A DNA stretch of 64,000 bases, taken from positions 112,315 to 176,314 of the forward strand of contig QANY01008827.1 in NCBI GenBank assembly GCA_003255025.1, read 5' to 3'. The notes under the pieces are model-generated. The model searched no databases and was not told the origin of the DNA. It worked only from the letters and a program-made list of their open reading frames with translations. Source of the stretch: Datisca glomerata (taxonomy: Eukaryota > Streptophyta > Magnoliopsida > Cucurbitales > Datiscaceae). Positions 30,921 to 39,944 of the stretch are shown here, piece by piece (the first letter of the stretch is position 1; every line of letters starts with the position of its first letter). A program made the position numbers and the translations under genes.

Positions 30921-31887
30921 TGATGAAGATCCGATTGCACAATCTCAAAGGATGGATCTATGTCAAGTACCAAGAGGCCAAATCACAAGAGTTAGAGAAA
31001 AGAGGATGGATGAAGCACTCAATGGGAGTGTGATGTGGAGCATGACATGGAGTATAACAACCTACATGGAGCATGACGTGCCGTCCAACATGGCAGTCCA
31101 CATGGAGCATGATGTGGCATCCAACATTACATCCTACGTGGACCATGACATGGCAACCAACATGGAAGTCGACATGGTGCGTGACATGGCATCCAACATG
31201 GCAGCCTACATGGAGATGACGTGGCATCCTACATGGTATTTCACATGGAGCATGATGTGGCATTCAATATGGTAGTCCACATGGAGCATGACATTGCATT
31301 TTGAATGATGATAAGGAATCAAGACAACTTGAAAATCCTAACCTAGAAGTGGACAGCCAATAATAGTCTATTAGATCATGACACCTTGGCAATCCTAACC
31401 TAAAAGTGGACAACCAATAGGAGTCTTTAGGTGGATTACAAGTTCCATATTTATTACAATTAATATATCTTTATCTTTTATATATAGTTTAGGTTATTTA
31501 AAAACTTAAGGACTCTTTAGGCTACTAGTTTTTTCATTTAAGCATGGTTTCACAATGTATTAAAATTTTTTTATCAATATAATTTCTTTGTGAGAGATTT
31601 CTCTTTGGCTCTTTTTAGAACTTTTCAGACTTATCAAGAATATTCTTGTGGCGTCTAAAACCTAGACTTATCACTCACTTTTCCTTCTTGATTTTTTAGT
31701 GTGGAGTCTAAACCATACATTTGGTTCTTCTCAAAGCATCAATTTGGGTCTTAGGTCTTATACCTAAGGTTCACTTTGTGTCATAGAAAAGGGGTCAGGG
31801 TTTCTTCTTCTTTAAAATCGATCCTTGGGTTCTTGAACCATCATTGTTATCGAGTTTCATCCCAAAACGACGGTGAGGTTCATATCA
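30921..31887 (+). mobile_element. 3' LTR of the gypsy-1 element (967 bp)
   Basis: TGATGAAGATCC to GTTCATATCA, with the minisatellite at 31,035-31,295. It is one 36-bp unit shorter than the 5' LTR. The pol frame continues about 118 codons into it and ends MMWHSIW then TAG, so the minisatellite forms the protein's C-terminal tail. Confidence 0.93.
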
Positions 31888-31892
31888 GTATG

Positions 31893-32241
31893 CGAGAGTT
31901 TTTAAAGGTAGAATGAGAGATAAGAAAGTGGTTTTGGCCTGTATTGTTAATGCCATTAGGGGCAGACTTTTGAGTCTTAAAGGTTTCTCTAAGAATGAGA
32001 AGAACAAGAAAATCTTGCTTGCTTGGGGGTTGAATGCTTCTGTTTTTTATACTTAAAGTTTAGTGCTTTTTGTTCCCTTCTCTTGTTTGTAATCCTTTTG
32101 GTGGTCAAGTTGGCTCCAATCTGTGTTTAGATTGCTCCCATCTTTGTTTCCTTTGTTTTTTTGCCTGGAGAATGCCCATTGTATATTTTTAAGTATCTTT
32201 TTCAGTTAATACAATCTTTTTAGTTTACCGAAAAAAGAGGC
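31893..32241 (+). pseudogene. LINE-A-like ORF2 C-terminus and 3' end, second half
   Basis: It continues from 26,323 as RVFKGRMRDKKVVLACI, with the end GLNASVFYT and TAA at 32,054. The 3' UTR has a degenerate hairpin region (CCTGGAGAATGCCCATTG) and ends TTTACCGAAAAAAGAGG, followed by the TSD at 32,242. Confidence 0.88.
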
Positions 32242-32842
32242 AGCCCTCCCACCTTGAGAAGTTCTCCTTAGTAATGTAGTCAGGAAGCTTCACAGTAACA
32301 TTACCATTTTCAACATAAGAGGAGCTTACATATCCTAAACTTAGCTTCCTTTTAAGTTTACCCTTAACATTTTCAGCCCACGAACCAGCTGGCTTTTTTC
32401 AGATCCACTTTTACTAGATAATAGGTCTTGATAAACTCTATTCTCATGAAGCTTCTTAGGAGAAAAAATCGGAGAAGAAGAAGAGCTAACCTTTTGTTTC
32501 CCACTTGATTTGGGCTTAGGAGAGAGAGAAGCTTCTCCAAGCTCTAAGGCACGACCATTGAAGCCCTTGGCTTCCTTGGGAAAGGTCACACCCATCTTGT
32601 CACTCACAATTAATGTTGAGTTGTAGATAAGAGATGAGAGAGAGTCTGTCAATAGCCTTGGAACCCCACCTACACTCACATCATTGTCATAGGAGAGACA
32701 AGCTTCTCCTAGCTTAAGAGCACGACCATGACCACCCTTAGCTCCCTTGGGATATTTCACATCCACCTTGTCACTCACAATTAATGCTGAGCTTGAGCTA
32801 AGGGAGGAAAGAGAGTTTGCCAAAGCCTTGGGACCCCACCTA
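32242..32842 (-). pseudogene. LINE ORF1 N-terminal part, minus strand
   Basis: The open frame at 32,341-32,823 reads ANSLSSLSSSSALIVSDKVD, LSYDNDVSVGGVPRLLTDSL and LSPKPKSSGKQKVSSSSS, with HENRVYQDLLSSKS. The continuing frame gives KLKLSLGYVSSSYVENGN-type and LPDYITKENFSRWEG at 32,242. The block SALIVSDK...SYDNDV is duplicated (about 180 bp, two copies), which the LINE-A ORF1 at 47,400 does not show. The rest is at 25,811-25,985. Confidence 0.82.
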
Positions 32843-32847
32843 ATGCA

Positions 32848-33060
32848 AATCTAAGAGCTGAAAATGGACGTGGGGCTGAACATACACTCGGAAATGTAGT
32901 AGAACTTGCACAAGATCCTTTATCACTCCCTGGTGGTCCAATTACAAGACTTAGAGCCTAAAATTTCAAGAAAGCACTTATTGGGCTGATTCAAGAGAAT
33001 TGGAATGATTCTGGAAAAGTGAAGCCCAATGTGGGTCCAAATAAAAATCAAGGCTTTATC
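32848..33060 (+). pseudogene. Gypsy-3 pol C-terminal tail
   Basis: It reads NLRAENGRGAEHTLGNVVEL, then DPLSLPGGPITRLRA, a stop, and NFKKALIGLIQENWND. The PITRxRA.xFKxAL pattern is common at the C-terminus of plant gypsy polyproteins. Nothing of the pol upstream of it is present. Confidence 0.7.
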
Positions 33061-33868
33061 CATGTCATCAAGGCCATTGAAGAGTCTAATTAGCATACAA
33101 AAGCAATTGAAAAGGATAATGAACCTACAAAAACGTGTTCATCAAGATAAGGCAATGAAAGGGCATGAATTGGACTATTTTCAAGGCAATGAAATATGGC
33201 GATGAAACTAGCTTGGATTGGTTATGCTTAAATACTTTTTTCATAGTCAATTAGCATACAAAAGCAATTGAAAAGGATAATGAACCTACAAAAACGTGTT
33301 CATCAAGATAAGGCCATGAAAGGGCATGAATGGGACTATTTTCAAGGCTATTAATAGGGGGATGAATCTAGCTTGGATTGATTATGCTTAAATAAGTTAT
33401 TCATAGTCAATTAGTGATATTTACTTATTATTCATAGTAAAAAAAGGTCTGAAAACGTGCTAACTTATTTACTAAACTGTTGGTGTTGTTTCCAAGCTAA
33501 AATTAATGCTTTTCCCGTTCTTAGAGGGTTGTTCCAAGTATAAAACATGGTACCCACAAAATTTGTAATCATGTCATGAATATTGAAAACAAGTTTATGT
33601 TATTGTAAGGTGTGTCCTCTTTGTTCTTGAAAGAACTCTTTGAACTTATCAAGTTAGTCTTGTGGCGTTCAAACAACCAAACTTATCACCTTGATTCTTG
33701 ACTGATACTTAGGTTTCTTGGTGTGGCGTTTCTATCCTTCGTAGTCTTAGTTCTTATCTTGCTAGATAACAGGTTAAGGCTCAAAAATCTTGTATTTCAC
33801 ATTCTTGGGATTCTTGAACCATCATTGTTATTGGGTTCCATAATAAATTATTGGTGGGGTTCATACCA
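32877..33868 (+). mobile_element. Gypsy-3 LTR (tentative, 992 bp)
   Basis: A possible start is TGAACATACAC after the purine-rich GGACGTGGGGC; the end is GTTCATACCA, directly before a primer-site-like sequence. The second half resembles other gypsy LTRs here (TCTTGAACCATCATTGTTAT). Inside, a 161-bp segment is tandemly duplicated (TAGCATACAAAAGCAATTG at 33,091 and 33,252). Confidence 0.6.
33091..33415 (+). repeat. 161-bp tandem duplication in the gypsy-3 LTR
   Basis: Two similar copies share AAAACGTGTTCATCAAGATA, AAAGGGCATGAAT and GACTATTTTCAAGGC at a spacing of 161 bp. Confidence 0.85.
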
Positions 33869-33870
33869 TT

Positions 33871-33883
33871 TGATATCAGAGCT
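33871..33883 (+). promoter_or_regulatory. Degenerate primer binding site (gypsy-3)
   Basis: TGATATCAGAGCT, one base different from the tRNA-Met site TGGTATCAGAGCT of the other families. It fixes the LTR end. Confidence 0.7.
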
Positions 33884-34284
33884 TTGGTTCTAAGGCATGT
33901 TTGACTATCCCTTATCTTATTTTTTTCTTATTTCTTTCTGTATAAAAAAAGAAGAAAAAAAGAAAAAAGAGGAGAGAAAAATAGGAAAAAAAAAAGAAGA
34001 TGAGAAATTTTTTGTTCCAATCGTGTTTCTCATTTTCTCAACTCTTTTGGCCCAAAAAATTCTAGAAAAAGAAGAGTTATCAAAATCCGTTACGGACTTG
34101 TGTGAATTTCGGTTAAATTTTGAAACCATAGAAACCGTGTATTCCATTCCTTTTATATCACAGTCAAAGTATTTGACCCTTTGTGAGTTTTGGTCATTTG
34201 TCATTTTGAATTGCTACTCGATATTTTGATTTGGTTTCTTGAGTTCGATTAAGGGCTAAAGAGAGACACCAACAATAAGCCATT

Positions 34285-34637
34285 CTGAAGCCACCATGGC
34301 TAGGTTTTTGCATGGTTTAAATCATGAAATTACGGATATAGTTGAGTTACAGCGCTATGTTAAGTTGTGGGATATGGTGCATCAAGACATAAAAGTGGAG
34401 GAACAACTCAAACTCAAAGGATTGGCTAGGAGAGGACAACTTGTGGCTTCCACTAGTACATGGAAGACAGCCCCTAAAAGGGATGAGCAGCAACAAAGCA
34501 AGCCAAAATTTGAACAATCTAAGAATGCCAAACCCACGACGACCACTTCTCTAGGTAACATCAAAACTTCCATTTCTAAAACCTGTGATATTAACTGTTT
34601 TAAATGTCAAGGGCGGGGTCACATAGCTAGCCAATGT
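34285..34637 (+). pseudogene. Gypsy-3 gag C-terminal part with CCHC knuckle, cut by LINE-A
   Basis: The frame reads MARFLHGLNHEITDIVELQ, YVKLWDMVHQDIKVEEQLKL and, after a Gln/Lys-rich linker, CFKCQGRGHIASQC (CX2CX4HX4C, nucleic-acid-binding nucleocapsid). It ends where the antisense poly(A) of the LINE begins. The leader 33,884-34,284 is AT-rich with purine runs and no convincing gene. The capsid N-terminal half is missing. Confidence 0.85.
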
Positions 34638-34832
34638 GTAATTTTTTTTTCTTTTTTTTCAGTAAATTAAAAAATTGTATAAACCGAAGAAGAAACATAC
34701 AAATATACAAGGGGCATACCCCAGGAAAAAGACACAAATAAAAAAGAACCAGCCAACACACAAGCTGGAGGCACCCAAACACTAACAGAAGATTACAAGT
34801 GATAACAGCCTAAAGAAACAGAAGAACCAAGC

Positions 34833-37800
34833 TTAATTGTCAAAAATAGAGGCATTCAATCCCCAGGCAAGCTGAATGGTTTTGTTATCTTCAGTCTCAG
34901 AAAACCCTTTAAGACTCAAAAATCTACCTTTAATGGCATTTCTAATGCAAGCCAAGACCACTTTCTTGTCCCTCATTTTGCCCTCAAAGACTCGATTATT
35001 TCTCTCTCTCCAGATATGATAGACAAACGAGCTGAACATAAGCTTCAACATAAGGCTCAAGAAGTAACCTTTCTTAGCTTTCACAAGGAGCCAGGAGATA
35101 AGTTGATTCCAGTTCCTAGGAGAAGACACCAAGCCACACAAACCAACCAAATTCTGCCAAATAAAGCTAGAATAAGGGCAAGAAACAAACAGGTGTTCAG
35201 AAGATTCTGAAGGATGCAAGCAAAGAACACAACTACTAACATTGGAAAACCCAGGAGAGGAGGTCCAAGCAGCCAATCTATCCGCAGTTGCAAGCCTATT
35301 AAGAACAGCAAGCCAAGTAATAAAGCTATATCTGGGAATATGCTTCTTAAACCAAATAAGAGGAGCCCATCTCACTTTTTCACCAGCTGGAGCCAGTTTC
35401 CTATAAGTGTGCCCCACAGAGAAAAGACCAGAGGGAGAAAGAGTCCAAATCCAAGAGTCCAAAGAGGACTCTTTAGGAGGGGGAAGATGGATCTCTCTAA
35501 TAGTGATAAGCTCATGGGAGCTAGAAATAGGCCAGTTCCAAGCTGCATTCTGGATCACTGAGCTGACCTTGGTAGTCCAATCCCAACCTGTACCAAAATA
35601 AATCCTAGGACCAAACCTTTGAGAAAGAGCCCCCAAAGGGTGCCAAGGGTCCAATAGAAGAGAGATCTGCTCCCCATTTCCCACAAGAGCTTTGCAATAC
35701 CCAGCAAACTTGTCTCTGATTTTCAGAATTTTCCTCCAACTCCAAGAAGGATTAGTGGCAAGCTTAACCAAGAAGATAGAGCTCTTCTTGATCAAGAAAA
35801 ACTTGCACCAATCCTTCCAAAGGGAAGCTTTATCCAAAGAGACCAGGAACCAGAAATGCTTAGCCACAGCCACTTCATTAGCTAGAGAGAGATCTCTAAG
35901 GCCCAAACCTCCTTGGGACTTATCAAGGCACAAGTCACTCCAAGCCACTTTAGCACCAGAATGCTTTACAGCTGAAGCGTTCCACAAGTAATTCCTAATA
36001 ACCACCTTAATCATATTTAAGATTTTCTTGGGAAGAATAAATAAGCCAGCCCAGTATTGAAAGATAGCATAGAGCACGGATTTAACCAACTGTAATCTTC
36101 CAGCATAAGAAAGGTAGTTAGACTCCCAAGACTTCACCCTAGCTGTGATATGGTCTACTAGGGTGATACAATCTGTTTTTCTAAGCTTTGAGGAAATCAA
36201 AGGAACCCCCAAGTATCTCATAGGTAGCTCCCCAATGCTGAAATTGCACAAGTCCAGAATTGCTTGAGAAGTGGAAGGATGGACCCCAGACATGAAAATC
36301 TGACTTTTTTGTAGATTAGGTTGAAGACCAGACATGGCCTCAAACAAGTTTAAGCTCTCCATAATAAGATGAACAGAAGTAATATCACCCTTACAGAAGA
36401 TAAAGAGATCATCAGCAAAGCACAAGTTAACAATACCAAGCTCCTTACACCTCCAGTGATAGCCAAAGTCCGCTTGATGAGAAGCATGCTTGAGAATACC
36501 AGAAAGAACCTCCATAACCAACACAAACAGATAGGGAGAGATAGGATCACCCTGTCTAAGCCCTTTAGCACCAGAGAAGAAGCCAGTCAACTCCCCATTG
36601 ACCACAATAGAGAAAGAAGGAGAGGAGATACACTCCATCACACAGTTAGAGAAATGATCAGGAAACCCCAAGCAGTCAAAGATTCTCCCGATACTCTCCC
36701 AATTCAAGCTATCATAAGCCTTTTTTATATCAACCTTGAAAGCACATCTGGGACTATTAGAAGGCCTATGGTAACCTCTAACCAGCTCTTGAGATAAGAG
36801 GATGTTGTCAGCGATTCTCCTCCCTGGCACAAAAGCAGTCTGGTTGCTACTAATAAGATCAGGGAGCACTCTTTTAAGTCTATCAGCAAGCATTTTAGAA
36901 ATGCATTTATAAACAACATTACAACAAGATATAGGCCTAAAGTCACCAACCTTAGAAGGATTGGGGACCTTAGGAATAAGAGCAATGGCAGTAGAGTTAA
37001 CCTGTTTCAATAAAGATTGGGAGCTAAAAAACTCCAAAACAGCCTTAGTAACATCTTTGCCCACAACATGCCAACATCTTTTGAAGAAACCAGCAGAGAA
37101 GCCATCTGGACCAGGGGCTTTACTACTCCCCAAACTAAAGATAGTTGTGTGAACGTCTTCCTCTGTATAAGGGTGGTTGAGGATAGCTAAGTGAGCTTGA
37201 GAGAGCTTATTAGGGAGAATCTGAGAGAGAACACTCCAATCCACCTCCTGGTCAATGTGAGAAGTCCCAAGAAGATTCCTATAATAAGAAAGGATTTGAT
37301 CTTTGATAGCCTGGTCATCAGTAATAAGGTCACCCTCCTCATTAACCAACTGATTAATTCTTGATCTGACTCTATTCTTCTTTAGTTTCTGAAAAAAGAA
37401 AGAGGAATTCTGATCACCCAAGGCAAGCCAATCAACTCTGCTTTTTTGCCTCAGAAAATCTTCTTCTGCATTCCTGAGCTTAGTGAAATCAGCTAATCTA
37501 ATTTTCTCCTCCTCTTGAAGAGAGACAACACTAGGAGAGGCAATAAGGTCAGCTTGCACTTTAGAGAGGGCTTCTCTAGCCATAAGAGCCCTTTTAGAAA
37601 TATCTGAGCAAAAAGAGGCATTAAATTTCTTAAGAGCAAATTTAACAGATTTAAGCTTCTTATAGAGACAAAACATGGCTGTCCCAAACACCTCAATCTC
37701 CCACGCATCCTTAAGAACAGCCCAGAAGCCTTCGAAATCCATCCAAAAATCAAAGAACTTAAAAGAAGGCTTAGGTCTTGCTGAGTTAGCCCTAAGCTGA

Positions 37801-38501
37801 ATAATAATAGGAGAGTGATCAGAGATACCCGGGGTGTGAAAATGGCAAGAAGTAGCAGGAAACAACATAGCCCAATCACCGTTAACCAGGGCTCTATCGA
37901 GCTTGCGCATCTTGCTACCCTCACCAACTTGACCATTCCACCAGGTGAATTGACAGCCACTATAAGGGAGGTCGAGAACCTCCAAATGATCAAGACAAGA
38001 AGCAAAGTCAATTGAGCTATCATTCCACTTGAAATCACCACCACAATGCTCAATAGGCTTCAAAATAGCATTAAAGTCACCAAGAATTAGCCAAGGCTTC
38101 CCCTGACTTAATGTCTTATGAGAGCCAAGTTTTTCCCACAAAGGCTTCCTGGAGATAGCATCATTGGCTGCATACACCACAGAGACAAAGAAATCTGTCT
38201 TTTCATGGAGAATGGTTAGCTTACAAAACATAGCTTGATCAAAGGCATCAATTAGAAGAACATCCAAAATCTTGGGATCCCAAGCTAAAACAATTCTACC
38301 TTTGCTAGTAGGAGAATGGTTAGCAAAGGTAGCCCAATTGGGAAAAACAGATCTAGAAAGTCCAGCAAAATTATTACACTTGATCTTAGTCTCAACTAAA
38401 GCACAAAAAGATAATTTAAAGTCTTTACAAAGTTTTCTAACTTCAGCTTGCTTTAGAAGGCCATTAAGCCCTCTTATATTCCAAGAAGCTAAATTAATCA
38501 T
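34833..38501 (-). CDS. LINE-A ORF2: endonuclease-reverse transcriptase, 1,222 residues, uninterrupted
   Basis: This L1-type polyprotein nicks target DNA and copies its own RNA from the nick. The APE-type endonuclease spans about residues 1-235: WNIRGLN with N8, E37 in VETK, GDFN at 141-144, and SDHS at 227-230. A linker contains KAPGPDGFSAGFFK (461-474). The reverse transcriptase has ALIPKVPNPSKVGDFRPIS (507-525), VDIKKAYDSLNW with catalytic D591, RQGDPISPYLF and FADD at 695-698. A zf-RVT-type C-terminus has CX2CX8HX4C and ends GLNASIFDN. All catalytic residues I can place are present and there is no stop or frameshift. The start is the ATG overlapping the ORF1 stop (ATGA, 38,498-38,501). Whether it is expressed is unknown; ORF1 is truncated here, so the copy would need ORF1 from elsewhere. 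Confidence 0.92.
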   Translation of the reverse strand: MINLASWNIRGLNGLLKQAEVRKLCKDFKLSFCALVETKIKCNNFAGLSRSVFPNWATFANHSPTSKGRIVLAWDPKILDVLLIDAFDQAMFCKLTILHEKTDFFVSVVYAANDAISRKPLWEKLGSHKTLSQGKPWLILGDFNAILKPIEHCGGDFKWNDSSIDFASCLDHLEVLDLPYSGCQFTWWNGQVGEGSKMRKLDRALVNGDWAMLFPATSCHFHTPGISDHSPIIIQLRANSARPKPSFKFFDFWMDFEGFWAVLKDAWEIEVFGTAMFCLYKKLKSVKFALKKFNASFCSDISKRALMAREALSKVQADLIASPSVVSLQEEEKIRLADFTKLRNAEEDFLRQKSRVDWLALGDQNSSFFFQKLKKNRVRSRINQLVNEEGDLITDDQAIKDQILSYYRNLLGTSHIDQEVDWSVLSQILPNKLSQAHLAILNHPYTEEDVHTTIFSLGSSKAPGPDGFSAGFFKRCWHVVGKDVTKAVLEFFSSQSLLKQVNSTAIALIPKVPNPSKVGDFRPISCCNVVYKCISKMLADRLKRVLPDLISSNQTAFVPGRRIADNILLSQELVRGYHRPSNSPRCAFKVDIKKAYDSLNWESIGRIFDCLGFPDHFSNCVMECISSPSFSIVVNGELTGFFSGAKGLRQGDPISPYLFVLVMEVLSGILKHASHQADFGYHWRCKELGIVNLCFADDLFIFCKGDITSVHLIMESLNLFEAMSGLQPNLQKSQIFMSGVHPSTSQAILDLCNFSIGELPMRYLGVPLISSKLRKTDCITLVDHITARVKSWESNYLSYAGRLQLVKSVLYAIFQYWAGLFILPKKILNMIKVVIRNYLWNASAVKHSGAKVAWSDLCLDKSQGGLGLRDLSLANEVAVAKHFWFLVSLDKASLWKDWCKFFLIKKSSIFLVKLATNPSWSWRKILKIRDKFAGYCKALVGNGEQISLLLDPWHPLGALSQRFGPRIYFGTGWDWTTKVSSVIQNAAWNWPISSSHELITIREIHLPPPKESSLDSWIWTLSPSGLFSVGHTYRKLAPAGEKVRWAPLIWFKKHIPRYSFITWLAVLNRLATADRLAAWTSSPGFSNVSSCVLCLHPSESSEHLFVSCPYSSFIWQNLVGLCGLVSSPRNWNQLISWLLVKAKKGYFLSLMLKLMFSSFVYHIWRERNNRVFEGKMRDKKVVLACIRNAIKGRFLSLKGFSETEDNKTIQLAWGLNASIFDN

Positions 38502-38754
38502 AAAAAGGGGGGGAGAGAGTCACCATTCTCAGGGGGAGCCTGAGTAACTTGATCAGCCAATAAGAAAAAGCCTTCAGCCGTTCGCTTCTTTTTCAACCTC
38601 TTCAAAGCTGATTTAGAGAGCTTGGGAGAAGGACCAGGTTGGATAGTGATATTGACAATTGAGGAAGCTTTGGGGGGAGCCAAACTCAATGTAGAGTCAG
38701 AAGAGGCTTGAGGCTCATTTTTATCCTCACAAGGCTCAATGAGACCCTTACCCT
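38498..38754 (-). pseudogene. LINE-A ORF1 C-terminus (truncated)
   Basis: The minus-strand frame reads KGLIEPCEDKNEPQASSDS, PKLSKSALKRLKKKRTAEGF and ENGDSLPPFL, stopping at TGA 38,500-38,498, which overlaps the ORF2 ATG. It is basic near the end. The copy lacks the one-base insertion found in the plus-strand copy near 48,671. It is cut at 38,754 by gypsy-1 sequence. Confidence 0.82.
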
Positions 38755-39944
38755 TTGCTTGTACTTTTGTACAAAGAGGCTTGCTTATCCACTGAGAAAC
38801 TTAATCACTCTTTGTCTAGTGTTTTTATATCTCTTTTCCAGCACCTTGAAGATGTATTCTCCGAGGAGAGGCCAAAAGGGCTGCCACCAATTAGGGGAAT
38901 CGAGCATCAAATTAACTTCATAGCCGGAGCTCCCATCCAAAACAAACCTGCTCATAGAAGATATCCGGATGAGAGAAAGGAGATGCAAAGACAAGTGAGC
39001 AAGCTCATGGAAAGGGGGAATGCCCATGGAAGCATGAGCCCTAGTACAATTCTCATATTGCTTGTGACTAAGAAGGAATGGACATGGATGATGTGCGTTA
39101 ATTGTCGAGCCATAAATAACATCACTGTAAAGTATCCCCATCTCAATCCTAGATTAGTTGGTATGCTTGATGAATTGCATGGTTCTTGTTTGTTTACTAA
39201 AATTGATCTTAAAAGTTGATATCATCAACTTAGCATGAAAGAGGGAGATGAAGGGAAAACAACATTAAAAACTAAACATGGACTGCATTAGTGGTTAGTA
39301 ATGATTTATGGTTTAAAAAATGCACCTAGTACATTAATGAGGTTGATGAATCATGTCTTGTGTATGTTCATGGGAAAATTTGTCGTAGTTAATAGGAAAC
39401 TCTCTACTTTATTGGGTGCTATCATTCAAAAGAATTTAAGTCAATGCGAGAAGTGGTTACCACATTTTGAGTTTGCATATAATAGGTTTCTCCATTCTAC
39501 TTATTTTTATCCTTTTTTTATTGTTTATGGCTATAATCCTTCAACTCCTATGCATATATTACCTTTACCTACAAATAAGCATGTTAATCTTGTTGGTAAG
39601 AAAAATGCAGATTTTATGAAGGATTTACATGCCAAGGTTTGGGCTAACATAGAAAAGAAGAACGAACAATATGCTAAGCAAGCTAATAAGGAGCGTTTGA
39701 AGTTTGTTTACAACCTAGAATTTGGGTTTGGGGGAAAATGCATGAGAAAAAGATTCCTACACAAATGAAATCAAAATTGCTACCTAATGGGGATGGATCG
39801 TTCGAAGTCCTTGCAAGAATCAATGACAATGACTACAGATCTTCCTGGTGAGAACAATGTAGGTGCTATATTTTATGTCACTAACTTGTTCCCGTTTGAC
39901 GTAGGTGACGATTTGAGGATAAATCTTTCTCAAGAGGGAGGAAA
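38755..39944 (+). pseudogene. Gypsy-1 RT start fused to integrase, second copy
   Basis: It starts in the linker (VLLYKEACLSTEKLNHSL), then reads DVFSEERPKGLPPIRGIEHQ, RRYPDERKEMQRQVSKLMER and TKIDLKS, a stop, YHQLSMKEGDE, and [20 protein letters not shown]. At KFVVV, just before the YxDD motif would come, it joins [35 protein letters not shown] and [15 protein letters not shown], the late integrase. RT catalytic residues, RNase H and the integrase core are missing. The C-terminus (NDNDY, LFPFDVGDDLRINLSQEGGN) runs into the LTR. This deletion differs from that at 30,775. Confidence 0.9.

Larger units (their letters stand above)
26324..31887 (+). mobile_element. Complete but non-autonomous gypsy-1 element
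   Basis: Two related LTRs (26,324-27,328 and 30,921-31,887) flank a 3.6-kb interior with primer site, long leader, broken gag, protease remnant, RT start fused to integrase end, and polypurine tract. The 5-bp TSD is GAATG (26,319-26,323) and GTATG (31,888-31,892). Removing the element plus one TSD restores the LINE reading WRERNARVFKGRMRDKK. RNase H, integrase core and the RT catalytic motif are absent, so mobilisation needed proteins in trans. The LTRs differ at scattered sites and by one 36-bp minisatellite unit, so the insertion is not brand new. Confidence 0.93.
34638..38754 (-). mobile_element. LINE-A copy with intact ORF2, truncated in ORF1
   Basis: The minus-strand element has the last 85 codons of ORF1, complete ORF2, a 3' UTR of about 190 bp with hairpin GGGGTATGCCCC (antisense at about 34,720) and a tail seen as T-runs at 34,638-34,660. 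It lies between gypsy-3 gag and a gypsy-1 RT; these belong to different elements, so the junction is not a simple insertion and no TSD was found. Confidence 0.9.

Noticed and set aside
35016..35561. Plus-strand open frames opposite LINE-A ORF2 (also 43,589-44,134 and the minus-strand frames at 5,117-5,662)
   Set aside because: They mirror the real ORF2 and recur at the same place in every LINE-A copy because the copies are homologous. No family is recognisable in them.
36369..36797. 142-residue frame opposite the RT core
   Set aside because: Shadow of the conserved RT domain on the other strand; it has no independent features.
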